Below, in pieces: positions 27,185 through 34,467 of a stretch of DNA of 47,153 bases (the stretch's first letter is position 1; each line of letters begins with the position of its first letter). A model generated the notes under the pieces. The model did not search any database. It had not been told where the DNA came from and saw only the letters and a list, made by a program, of their open reading frames with translations. A program made the translations under genes and the position numbers. This DNA is from a virus, in the IMG/VR virus record IMGVR_UViG_3300035698_014502, positions 1 to 47,153 of that record; one strand, written 5' to 3'.

Positions 27185-27525
27185 ATTATTACCTCAACGT
27201 GTATCTTTAATAAATATTCTCCCGCAAGTTCAATCATATGTCTTGTTCCTCTACTTTTACCGTCCCATATTGCAATTAATGCTTCTGCTTTAATAGCCAT
27301 TTGTAAATTACGTTTATAACCTGCCGAAATACCATATTCTTTCCAATTAGCAGGATATTTTTCTAATTTAATACCATTATCAATTGCCCACATAACACCA
27401 AGAAAATCAACACCATGAGCTAAACCAGTAAGAACTGTTGTGATGTGCCAACCACATTTACTAACAACATTTGATAATATATTATGATCAATTATTGTTC
27501 GTGAACCCGCTATTATTGTACGCAT
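27181..27525 (-). CDS. DUF2493/SLOG-family protein inserted between polymerase halves
   Basis: A 114-aa Rossmann-like protein with the family signature: RTIIAGSRTI at the N-terminus, TGLAHGVDFLG (normally GArGaD), PANWKEYGISAGYKRN, AIWDGKSRGTRHMI. SLOG proteins bind nucleotides or nucleotide-derived ligands and relate to DprA and YspA. The start ATG uses the GAGGTGAT formed by the last codons and stop of the polymerase N-half, and its own end carries GAGGTAATAAT before the C-half ATG. It therefore sits as an insert exactly in the polymerase gene. Whether it mobilised, or serves replication, is unknown. Confidence 0.75.
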   Translation of the reverse strand: MRTIIAGSRTIIDHNILSNVVSKCGWHITTVLTGLAHGVDFLGVMWAIDNGIKLEKYPANWKEYGISAGYKRNLQMAIKAEALIAIWDGKSRGTRHMIELAGEYLLKIHVEVII

Positions 27526-27531
27526 ATCATA

Positions 27532-29403
27532 TCACCTCTTTAAATTCTGCATATTAAGCCCACTTCGCATCGGATTCTTAGCACTACTCAACCGCCCCGC
27601 ATTTGTCAGCAACTTATAACTACACCGCATCCGACCATCCCGATCATACGCCCCTCTTAAGTAATCCAATTCCTTCTTTTTTCCCCTGTGGCTGAGCACT
27701 AATTTCCCAGGCTCCACAGCTTTCGCAAACTTGTGCATTAATTTCCTAAGACTCGCCTCATCCAGTGATGGACTCTTTTTCTTACTCCCATTCTTACCCT
27801 TCCTCAACACAAACATCTTCGGCAAACCCAATTTCCCATGAAAGAAAGCAAACAACTTATCCTTACTAAAATCCTTCTTAACCTTCTCATATTTATACCG
27901 TATCTTACCTGCATTCTTACCCGACATCATATAAGTTAACCCCTGCTCAATTAATTCAAGCCGACGTACCCTATTAATAACTTTCACACCCGGTTTTTCA
28001 TTCAACCTATCAACCTCGCTCGCACCCTCTAATAATAAATCCCATTCATCTTTCTTCGGTACCCGATATTTAGTCTTACTATCAGTAGCGAATAATTCAG
28101 CGTCTGCCATTACATTCAACTTTGCATGAATCCCCTTCATCTCAATCCGCAACAATTTCGCAGCACTTTTCTGTGCATCAACATCAATCCGCATCCCGTG
28201 TCGCATTGTCCTTAATAGCGGCTCTATCATTGCCTGATAATGTTGGATATAAAAATTAAGCATCCCTGCATCATTTAATTGTTTCTCAAATATATCCTTC
28301 AACTCCCTCGTATAACAACAATCCAACCCATTATATACAAAGAGCGCATCGAGATTTTTCGCGTATTTAATAATCTCCTCCGCTTCCTTCGCCTCATCCT
28401 TCCAGAATACATAATGCGGACACGCTATACTTGCAAGATAATCAAGGGAATGGTTCTCTGCCGGATCAAGCGCATGGTGCATTAATTGAACATCCCATAG
28501 AAAATTAACCAATTGTATTCCAACAGCATCCAACCAATACCAATCATATAACCCATTACACAACACCTTCTGCGCCTCACTCTCACACAACACCTTAACC
28601 CAACCGAGATTATCGTTCATTTTACCAATCGTCGGTATTGTTAAACTTTCAAACGGATCAATTGAAAACCCCACACACGATATACTATTACCCCATGTTT
28701 CAATATCAACTGACATCACAACGTCACAACCACCTTCAATAACCCGTTGATAAAAAAGCGCAATATCTTCTTGTGTTGGATTGACAATATGCTTCCTGTC
28801 CGGGTTATGAATTTCCCGGAACTCACTCTCACGTTTAACCCGCTTCCAATCCGTTATGCTCCTTTTTTCCCACTTCGGCATCTGTAACACAGCAGCAGGA
28901 TCAATAACAGGAATCACTTTAATAATCCGACCATTCAAATCCTGGTATGGATATATACTCCCCCGGAGTTGTGTAATGCCCGCTTTCTTTTCCGCTTCTG
29001 TTACATTATTTTCAAATGTATCGAATGCTCTCCGCACATCAGCCTTAATCTTACCCTTACCCGTTAATGCAAACGTAGCATAATTTCCCGCTGTAACAAT
29101 CACATATGGGTCGGTTAACTCAGCAAGCCTATTATGCACACCCTCAATTGCACGATTCAATTTCTCAGCCGGCACACTCCCGACGCTCCGTGTTGGTGGT
29201 CGCCAAGGAAATAAATTCATAAGGTACATTTCTGTACGCTTTAAACCAATATCTCGCCACCAACGGGTAAGAAGATGACCACTCGCACCTGCAAATGGTC
29301 TACCGCTTGCACATTCATTGACCCAAGGTGCCTCACCAAGGACGATAATTTTTGCGTTACGTGGACCTTCAGATGGAACATGTGTATATACTCTTGCAAC
29401 CAT
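27532..29403 (-). CDS. DNA polymerase A family, N-terminal half with UDG-like domain and 3'-5' exonuclease
   Basis: A 623-aa protein from ATG 29403 (TAATG overlap with the upstream gene; GAGGAAAAATA site). Residues 1-200 are a family-4-type uracil-DNA-glycosylase-like domain (VLGEAPWVNE, GRPFAGASG, YLMNLFPWRPP, VIDPAAV in place of the usual HP). Next is a DEDDy exonuclease (VMSVDIETWG, NGLYDWYWLD, YNGLDCCYTRE). Then come thumb helices up to NAGRLSSAKNPMRSG and NMQNLKR, followed by a stop. Phage SPO1 polymerase also has a UDG-like N-domain. The palm is missing here and lies 350 bp downstream. Confidence 0.85.
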   Translation of the reverse strand: MVARVYTHVPSEGPRNAKIIVLGEAPWVNECASGRPFAGASGHLLTRWWRDIGLKRTEMYLMNLFPWRPPTRSVGSVPAEKLNRAIEGVHNRLAELTDPYVIVTAGNYATFALTGKGKIKADVRRAFDTFENNVTEAEKKAGITQLRGSIYPYQDLNGRIIKVIPVIDPAAVLQMPKWEKRSITDWKRVKRESEFREIHNPDRKHIVNPTQEDIALFYQRVIEGGCDVVMSVDIETWGNSISCVGFSIDPFESLTIPTIGKMNDNLGWVKVLCESEAQKVLCNGLYDWYWLDAVGIQLVNFLWDVQLMHHALDPAENHSLDYLASIACPHYVFWKDEAKEAEEIIKYAKNLDALFVYNGLDCCYTRELKDIFEKQLNDAGMLNFYIQHYQAMIEPLLRTMRHGMRIDVDAQKSAAKLLRIEMKGIHAKLNVMADAELFATDSKTKYRVPKKDEWDLLLEGASEVDRLNEKPGVKVINRVRRLELIEQGLTYMMSGKNAGKIRYKYEKVKKDFSKDKLFAFFHGKLGLPKMFVLRKGKNGSKKKSPSLDEASLRKLMHKFAKAVEPGKLVLSHRGKKKELDYLRGAYDRDGRMRCSYKLLTNAGRLSSAKNPMRSGLNMQNLKR

Positions 29404-30128
29404 TATTTTTCCTCTTTCGGTAAATACCATCTTGCTCGATTATCTAAGTACCAAGCATCACAAAACTTTTGTGGTGTTGAATATGCCATTTGTTTTCCTT
29501 GTGATACACGTTTATTGTATAATTTTGCTATTACTTTTTCAAAAGTATTAAAATGTTTTGACCATCTGTCACGATACATTTGGTGCATTTTCCCAGTTTT
29601 TTCGGAATGAAACGGGCAAATTACACAACCAATACGATTAAAACCTTCGTCATATAAACTTGGATACGGTAATTGAAAAACATTAATAAATTCCCAAACT
29701 TGCCACTCTTTCCAGTATAAAATTGGATAATAAACATTAATACCTTTAATATTATTTATTCGTGGATATTTAGCCCGTTTTACACTTTCTTCTGCCCTTA
29801 TACCTAATATACGTGGAATATCAGGTGTTTTTTTAAGTAAACGACAACACCATCTAATATGTCCTGGTGGTATACTTACTGATAATTCTCCCCAAAAAGT
29901 ACGTTTCGGAAAATGTATTTGACAATTAGAATATTCACGCCGAATAAAATGTAACATCTCAGGTGGGTCAATACCGGTATATTGATAATGTAATTCATAA
30001 GGCATCTGTGCTATTTTCATCAATTGTGCAGTACAAATAGAATCTTTACCGCCTGAAAAACCAACGTGTATTACACCTTGGCAATTCTTACGTAACCACT
30101 TAACCGCTTCAATAACATAATCAAACAA
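29403..30128 (-). CDS. PAPS reductase/DndC-like ATP-pyrophosphatase family protein
   Basis: A 241-aa protein with the N-type PP-motif HVGFSGGKDSICT (about residues 22-34), a Cys pair (RWCCRLLKK), and a C-terminal GCVICPFHSEK segment like the Cys-rich end of the family. Enzymes of this fold activate substrates with ATP in sulfate reduction, tRNA thiolation or DNA phosphorothioation; the phage substrate is unknown. TTG 30128 is used as start because an in-frame TAA lies just upstream and GGAGGGG is about 11 nt before it. Confidence 0.7.
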   Translation of the reverse strand: MFDYVIEAVKWLRKNCQGVIHVGFSGGKDSICTAQLMKIAQMPYELHYQYTGIDPPEMLHFIRREYSNCQIHFPKRTFWGELSVSIPPGHIRWCCRLLKKTPDIPRILGIRAEESVKRAKYPRINNIKGINVYYPILYWKEWQVWEFINVFQLPYPSLYDEGFNRIGCVICPFHSEKTGKMHQMYRDRWSKHFNTFEKVIAKLYNKRVSQGKQMAYSTPQKFCDAWYLDNRARWYLPKEEK

Positions 30129-30131
30129 AAG

Positions 30132-30239
30132 TTAAAGCCCCTCCAACCAAAGTACAATTAAAACCAAAGCAATAGCTTGTAACGGAAAATAACAAGCTAC
30201 AAGAATAATTACTATTATTACCGGTAAGTATAATAACAT
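30132..30239 (-). CDS. Tiny membrane peptide, 35 aa
   Basis: ATG 30239 overlaps the stop of the M15 peptidase gene (TAATG). Almost the whole sequence is hydrophobic (YLPVIIVIILVACYFPLQAI). Pairing with a peptidoglycan peptidase suggests a holin-like or pinholin-like role, inferred only. Confidence 0.5.
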   Translation of the reverse strand: MLLYLPVIIVIILVACYFPLQAIALVLIVLWLEGL

Positions 30240-30541
30240 TATATAGTCGCTCTATAATGTACGTGGATGTGATTACCTTCAAACAGCACATAATAATCAA
30301 ACCCAAGAGCAGTTTGTAAGTCAATAACAATAATTTTAATTGTAATTGCATCAAAATAACGTGTCCTCAAATCAACCGCATACCCGTAATAATGCATACT
30401 CCTCGCACTATGCACACCATCAAGTCCACTTGTGATTGCTAATTCCTGACCGTGTTTTTTCCATATACTATTAGCTGCTATCAACACTTCACGCATTTGT
30501 AATTGCAAACCCGCCATTATAACACCGTCTTTAATTATCAT
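30239..30541 (-). CDS. M15-family peptidase, putative endolysin, 100 aa
   Basis: The zinc-site pattern of M15 D-Ala-D-Ala/L-Ala-D-Glu peptidases is visible: SGLDGVHSARSMHYYGYAVD supplies the His and Asp ligands (normally SxHxxGxAxD) and the C-terminal NHIHVHY supplies the last His. At 100 aa it is a minimal catalytic domain with no cell-wall-binding domain or signal. It follows the putative lipoprotein gene by 1 nt and overlaps a tiny TM peptide. Likely cleaves peptidoglycan cross-links at lysis, although its position among replication genes is unusual. Confidence 0.7.
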   Translation of the reverse strand: MIIKDGVIMAGLQLQMREVLIAANSIWKKHGQELAITSGLDGVHSARSMHYYGYAVDLRTRYFDAITIKIIVIDLQTALGFDYYVLFEGNHIHVHYRATI

Positions 30542-30542
30542 C

Positions 30543-31007
30543 CTAATTCCCCTTTTTCATATATTCCTTATAAATGGTTGATAATTTTTCACTAAAACCC
30601 GTTACAGATTCCTCAGAAAGCTCAGTATTGGCATAATGCGCTCTACCATCTTTCCCTTCAACTACTACAAAATTATGTAACTGCATTATTCCATCCAAAT
30701 AGCAATACGATATCACAACCGTAACCCCATCTTGCACAAAGAAACCAATTGCTGCAACTGTTGGTGTCACATTCTTACCGAATACATACAATATTCCCGT
30801 TGTTTCTGAAATTGCCTCAACTTGAACCTGGACATAATCTTCGGTAAAAAACTGTACCACATCAATATCACCATCGTAGGTATAGTTGCTTTTCTCAACT
30901 TTTTCGGCTTCTTTAACCGTCTCACCCACAGGTATAGTTATTTGTGCTGATTTTACGCACCCAAAACTAAACATTACGATTAAAATTATTGCTGTTAAAG
31001 TTTTCAT
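30543..31007 (-). CDS. Putative lipoprotein, 154 aa
   Basis: Residues 1-17 form a signal with a Cys at 17 (LIVMFSFGC), a plausible though imperfect lipobox. The mature part is acidic and beta-rich. GAGGTAAAAA precedes ATG 31007. Phage lipoproteins serve as outer-membrane spanins or superinfection-exclusion factors; its place just ahead of the M15 peptidase favours a link to lysis, but this is not proven. Confidence 0.55.
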   Translation of the reverse strand: MKTLTAIILIVMFSFGCVKSAQITIPVGETVKEAEKVEKSNYTYDGDIDVVQFFTEDYVQVQVEAISETTGILYVFGKNVTPTVAAIGFFVQDGVTVVISYCYLDGIMQLHNFVVVEGKDGRAHYANTELSEESVTGFSEKLSTIYKEYMKKGN

Positions 31008-31024
31008 TTTTTACCTCACCTAAA

Positions 31025-31765
31025 TTAAATAGTAATAGTAACCTGTTTAATAACCAACCCAGGCACAGACCTCTTTTTCCCGTCCTTCACCAACCTTTTC
31101 AAAACACTATGATTAATATTAATTAATTCCTCCTTATGGCTCTGGAAACATTTAAACCGTTTGTTTTTCCCCGCACATACTTTCAAAAATGCTGCAAAAT
31201 CAATAATTTCCACACTGGTATCACTACGTGTATGCACCTTTGCACCCCGTTCACTTTTAATGACATTCTCCGGTAATACCACTTCCGGCTTATCCATCAC
31301 GACCTGCTTAACATCCTCATCAGGTGTATCAACAACAACGGCACCGGTTTCTTCGTGTAATTTTTGCTCCCTCTCTGCTTGCTTAACATCAGCTTGTTTC
31401 TTTTTATCAATTATAATACCAAGGTGACGTTTTGTTTTCTCAACACCCACCCGGATATCACGAAAGAAATTATTAATCAGTTGTGTGACTTTTGTTGGAA
31501 AATCAACATATTCATGGCGGATGTTCTCAAGTTCTTTAATTGTCTTTTTCGTCAAATCAAACGAATCAATTGCCTGACTATACTGAACATCAGTTTCAAT
31601 AACATTAAATTGTTGGAGTTGTTTAAGTTGTGTTGTGCGCTGGATTAATGCAAGCATTGTGTTATCCTGCAATACTTTTGCAAGTTCAAGGTTTGCTTTG
31701 AGTTCGGTTGTCATTGGTGTTGGTTTTACGTTTTCTTGCCCGATTGGTACGAAAATTTCGTTCAT
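31025..31765 (-). CDS. Coiled-coil protein, 246 aa, early region
   Basis: Long Lys/Gln/Glu-rich helices at about residues 24-145 (ELAKVLQDNTMLALIQRTTQ onward, RHLGIIIDKKKQADVKQAER) and a small C-terminal alpha/beta domain (IIDFAAFLKVCAGKNKRFKC). It resembles recombination-operon accessory proteins in length and layout. It lies next to the DUF669-like gene and is preceded by AAAGGAGAATAAAA. Family not certain. Confidence 0.5.
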   Translation of the reverse strand: MNEIFVPIGQENVKPTPMTTELKANLELAKVLQDNTMLALIQRTTQLKQLQQFNVIETDVQYSQAIDSFDLTKKTIKELENIRHEYVDFPTKVTQLINNFFRDIRVGVEKTKRHLGIIIDKKKQADVKQAEREQKLHEETGAVVVDTPDEDVKQVVMDKPEVVLPENVIKSERGAKVHTRSDTSVEIIDFAAFLKVCAGKNKRFKCFQSHKEELININHSVLKRLVKDGKKRSVPGLVIKQVTITI

Positions 31766-31829
31766 TTTTATTCTCCTTTTAAAAAGGCGGTAAGCGAACC
31801 TACCGCCCTGTCCTATTATTAATAATCAA

Positions 31830-32567
31830 TTAAGCCGTAGCATGTGCCTGAATATGAGCACCAAATTCCGCAACAGGTACATCCTGCTGGCAAATTGTAC
31901 ATCTCATAACTGGACCAACCGCCGCCTCAGGTGTTACGGGTGTTGCCACCGGTGCAACAGGTGCCGGATTTGGTACAGGTGCTGCCTGTGTTGGTGCCGC
32001 AACTGGTGCCGCCTGTGGACTCACAACAGGACTCACATTCGGTGCTGCAGCCGGTACACTCGGCGCAACCGGTGCAACCTTCGGTGCTGCTCCCATTCCT
32101 GGTGCTTTACCTGCCGCCGGTGCAACCTTTGCCTCTCTCTCACCAAGTTTATGACAATCAACTACACGATTCCTCAGACTCCCGGCATACTGACCATCTT
32201 TCTCAGTAAATTGTGAAATTGTCATCATCAATTCAGCCCCTACCCCACCATGGCACAATGTTGCCATATCATTACTCTGTGGAATCTGTGCTGCTTTTAC
32301 CATCTTCTTAAACGATCTCGTTCCCATTGTTCCGGGATTGATCCCATTTGGATTTTCTTCCGTACCCATGACATAATTCTCAAACAGTGAAAGCCCGACA
32401 CACTGCGCGGGTGCTTTACAGGTAAATTGAGCACGTGGCATTCTCTTACCCGTCCCACTCATACCATCCTCAAGTTTGTCAACTACCATGTGATAGGTAC
32501 CCGTTGGAAATACTGAATCCTCACTGATATCATCCCACGGAAAAAAATTAGCGTTTGCATCGTTCAT
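31830..32567 (-). CDS. DUF669-like protein with Pro/Ala linker and C-terminal zinc finger
   Basis: A 245-aa protein. The first ~140 residues match the DUF669 type encoded in phage recombination or replication operons (FPTGTYHMVVDKLEDGM, RMPRAQFTCKAP, NPGTMGTRSFKKMVKAAQI). Residues ~145-215 are a Pro/Ala/Val repeat linker. The last 30 hold CTICQQDVPVAEFGAHIQAH, a CCHH zinc finger. It may bind single-stranded DNA or tether a partner to DNA; this is inferred. Strong AAGGAG site. Confidence 0.6.
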   Translation of the reverse strand: MNDANANFFPWDDISEDSVFPTGTYHMVVDKLEDGMSGTGKRMPRAQFTCKAPAQCVGLSLFENYVMGTEENPNGINPGTMGTRSFKKMVKAAQIPQSNDMATLCHGGVGAELMMTISQFTEKDGQYAGSLRNRVVDCHKLGEREAKVAPAAGKAPGMGAAPKVAPVAPSVPAAAPNVSPVVSPQAAPVAAPTQAAPVPNPAPVAPVATPVTPEAAVGPVMRCTICQQDVPVAEFGAHIQAHATA

Positions 32568-32665
32568 GTTTTTGTTCTCCTTTAATTAGGTTAAGTTAAT
32601 ACTACATTTACTCCGGTTGTACTGTTGCCCTCCTTTATTAAATTAATTACGGTTATCATTTATAG

Positions 32666-32740
32666 TTAATGGGGCAGGCTTTCCACCTTCTCGTCGGTTT
32701 GTTTGCTTATCTGTATCCACGCATTGCCCCATTTATACAT
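32666..32740 (-). CDS. Tiny ORF, 24 aa
   Basis: ATG 32740 has GAGGAAT upstream and overlaps the end of the zinc-ribbon gene (ATGTATAA). Product MYKWGNAWIQ onward. Its nucleotide start region is repeated at 33276-33294. Could be real or leader sequence. Confidence 0.3.
   Translation of the reverse strand: MYKWGNAWIQISKQTDEKVESLPH
32714..32732. repeat. 19-bp imperfect direct repeat, copy 1
   Basis: Differs from 33276-33294 at one base (T/C). Both copies read ATGGGGCARTGCGTGGATA on the minus strand. Confidence 0.6.
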
Positions 32741-32885
32741 ATTCCTCAACACCAATACCATCTGTTCTTACACACTTATGACAACGTGGATATTCATTCT
32801 GACCACAATACTTACACTCCCACCACAAAATCTCCTGCTCATCGTAATCGCCTGATTTGATTTGTCGGGTGCTTGTTTCTCCCAT
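32733..32885 (-). CDS. Zinc-ribbon peptide, 50 aa
   Basis: Read directly: ATG 32885 behind AAGGAGAAATGAG, stop at 32733-32735. It holds CKYCGQNEYPRCHKC, two CxxC knuckles. Overlaps a tiny downstream ORF. Confidence 0.6.
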   Translation of the reverse strand: MGETSTRQIKSGDYDEQEILWWECKYCGQNEYPRCHKCVRTDGIGVEEYV

Positions 32886-32886
32886 C

Positions 32887-33030
32887 TCATTTCTCCTTAT
32901 CTAATACTTTCTTAATAAGGCGTTCCATATACGCTCTCACTGTTGCATCTTCGGAATGAATTATTTTTATACCAAGATATTCAAATATATCTCTTAATGT
33001 TTCTCTTATTTCTCTGTCTAATTCTTCCAT
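32887..33030 (-). CDS. Small helical protein, 47 aa
   Basis: ATG 33030 follows GGAGAAGAAAC. Charged helical peptide (ELDREIRETLRDIFEYLG). Its stop overlaps the ribosome site of the zinc-ribbon peptide. Unknown. Confidence 0.5.
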   Translation of the reverse strand: MEELDREIRETLRDIFEYLGIKIIHSEDATVRAYMERLIKKVLDKEK

Positions 33031-33042
33031 GTTTCTTCTCCT

Positions 33043-33255
33043 TTAATAATAATTTTCTGCACAATAACCACAATAAGTATGGACATCTTCTGTTTTACCA
33101 CAAGAGTCACATTCAGTTTCACCTTTAATACTTTTAATAGCATAACCAAGTGCAAACCAGTATTTTGATTTCTTATTATCCCTATAAACCTTCCGTAACT
33201 CTTGTAATGCTTTAATAATTCTTTCTGGTTGCATTGGATCAATTGTTATTTCCAT
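33043..33255 (-). CDS. Zinc-ribbon protein, 70 aa
   Basis: N-terminal helix, then CDSCGKTEDVHTYCGYC near the end. GGAGAAATAAC precedes ATG 33255. One of a set of early zinc ribbons. Confidence 0.6.
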   Translation of the reverse strand: MEITIDPMQPERIIKALQELRKVYRDNKKSKYWFALGYAIKSIKGETECDSCGKTEDVHTYCGYCAENYY

Positions 33256-33256
33256 G

Positions 33257-33325
33257 TTATTTCTCCTCCCCTAAATATCCACGCACTGCCCCATAATTCC
33301 GTTTTCTATCGAGTAATTCTCCCAT
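33257..33325 (-). CDS. Tiny ORF, 22 aa
   Basis: ATG 33325 with only a weak AGG site; encodes a basic peptide (LLDRKRNYGAVRGYLG). It fills the gap between the permuted ATPase and a zinc-ribbon gene. Low confidence. Confidence 0.3.
   Translation of the reverse strand: MGELLDRKRNYGAVRGYLGEEK
33276..33294. repeat. 19-bp imperfect direct repeat, copy 2
   Basis: Partner of 32714-32732, 562 nt away, same orientation; meaning unknown, possibly a trace of duplication of a small gene start. Confidence 0.6.
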
Positions 33326-33334
33326 AAGTACCTG

Positions 33335-34147
33335 TTAAAACACCATTTCTTTCCAATAAGGCAAATCCTTCCCCTTACCATCAAACATAAATACCAACAT
33401 CGGTTTTGGAAAACTGCCAGAAAACTGTGACTTCCCGGTACCAAAATCCCCATACAGTAATGTACTAATCGGCATCCTCTCCCCTTTCCAATTTGCCCAC
33501 AATGACTCATAATGCGGATAACATTGATCAGGTGCGTCAATTTGTGTAGTCGCAGCCCATTGTCCGTCATTTTGCGTCTTCAATAGATATATTTGTTTGC
33601 GTTCTTCATCACGCCCCGTATGCACATAATATTGCTCCTGGTATGCTGCGTTCAATAATTTCCTGTTTGATAAACGTCCGGGCGCAAACGGCATCCGAAT
33701 TATCTCCCCTGAAACATCATTCCGCTTTTCATCAATATGGCAAATAATAATAACATTCATCGGCAATGAACTAAACCTCATACATAACATTTCTTCAAGC
33801 GCATCCGTACTCGCTCCAAACCACTGTCTTGTGTCAAATTTCCGCACCGTCTGCTTAGTTTCCCCCGGTGGTAATGGATTAATCATCTTCTCGTCATTCT
33901 TTCGTGCCATTAATTCCATATATGTCACACTATCCACCACAACCGTCTGCCATGTATCATATTCATTCTGTAAATACGCCATACGTGTTCTAAACTTCGC
34001 ATAAGCTGTCGGCTGATCCGGGTCCGCATCCCGATAATATTCAATTCTCACCAAACCATCACCCCGTGTAATATCCCGGTACTCTATCTCGTAATCACCG
34101 ATATTATATGTCTGTATCGGACTGACTTCACCTGTTTTTAGTTGCAT
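33335..34147 (-). CDS. Circularly permuted P-loop ATPase of AAA_24/Sak4 type
   Basis: A 270-aa protein from ATG 34147 (GGAGAAAATAA site). All hallmarks of the phage RecA-like nucleotide-binding family are present but in rotated order: Walker B TVVVDSVTYMEL at residues 67-79, sensor strand NVIIICHIDEK at 131-141, PGRLSNRK at 157-163, DAPDQCYPHYESLW at 204-217, and only then Walker A LLYGDFGTGKS at 230-240. In the usual order Walker A is near the N-terminus. An internal Met at 225 (ATG 33475) directly follows GGGGAGAGG, a strong Shine-Dalgarno, and may mark the ancestral start. Expected role: ssDNA recombination or replication ATPase. Confidence 0.8.
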   Translation of the reverse strand: MQLKTGEVSPIQTYNIGDYEIEYRDITRGDGLVRIEYYRDADPDQPTAYAKFRTRMAYLQNEYDTWQTVVVDSVTYMELMARKNDEKMINPLPPGETKQTVRKFDTRQWFGASTDALEEMLCMRFSSLPMNVIIICHIDEKRNDVSGEIIRMPFAPGRLSNRKLLNAAYQEQYYVHTGRDEERKQIYLLKTQNDGQWAATTQIDAPDQCYPHYESLWANWKGERMPISTLLYGDFGTGKSQFSGSFPKPMLVFMFDGKGKDLPYWKEMVF

Positions 34148-34248
34148 TTATTTTCTCCTTTTCTAAATTCTAACATATTATTCTGCTCCCCCGGATGCCC
34201 CCGCCAGTATTCTTTCCACTCTACACTACCCGGTGTAAGTTGTTTATA

Positions 34249-34467
34249 TCATTCCACCTTAACCCGCTTAAAAAACTTCCGCGTCACACTCTGCTGTAAA
34301 TTATCAAGTTTCGTAATACACCCCGCCAATTCGCCCACCCACTTAACATATTCATCCATTGGCACATCTTCATTATATATAAAAATATCATTAAGTAAGT
34401 GAACATCCCGCGCGATACTATTAACCTTTTTAAAATATGCTTCTTTTGTTAATTCACCGAATTTCAT
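34249..34467 (-). CDS. Small charged protein, 72 aa
   Basis: Helical and charged (MKFGELTKEAYFKKVNSIA; VGELAGCITKLDNLQQSVT). Overlaps the nuclease gene by 4 bp and has a GGCGGAGAGG site. Likely part of the recombination/replication group. Confidence 0.5.
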   Translation of the reverse strand: MKFGELTKEAYFKKVNSIARDVHLLNDIFIYNEDVPMDEYVKWVGELAGCITKLDNLQQSVTRKFFKRVKVE

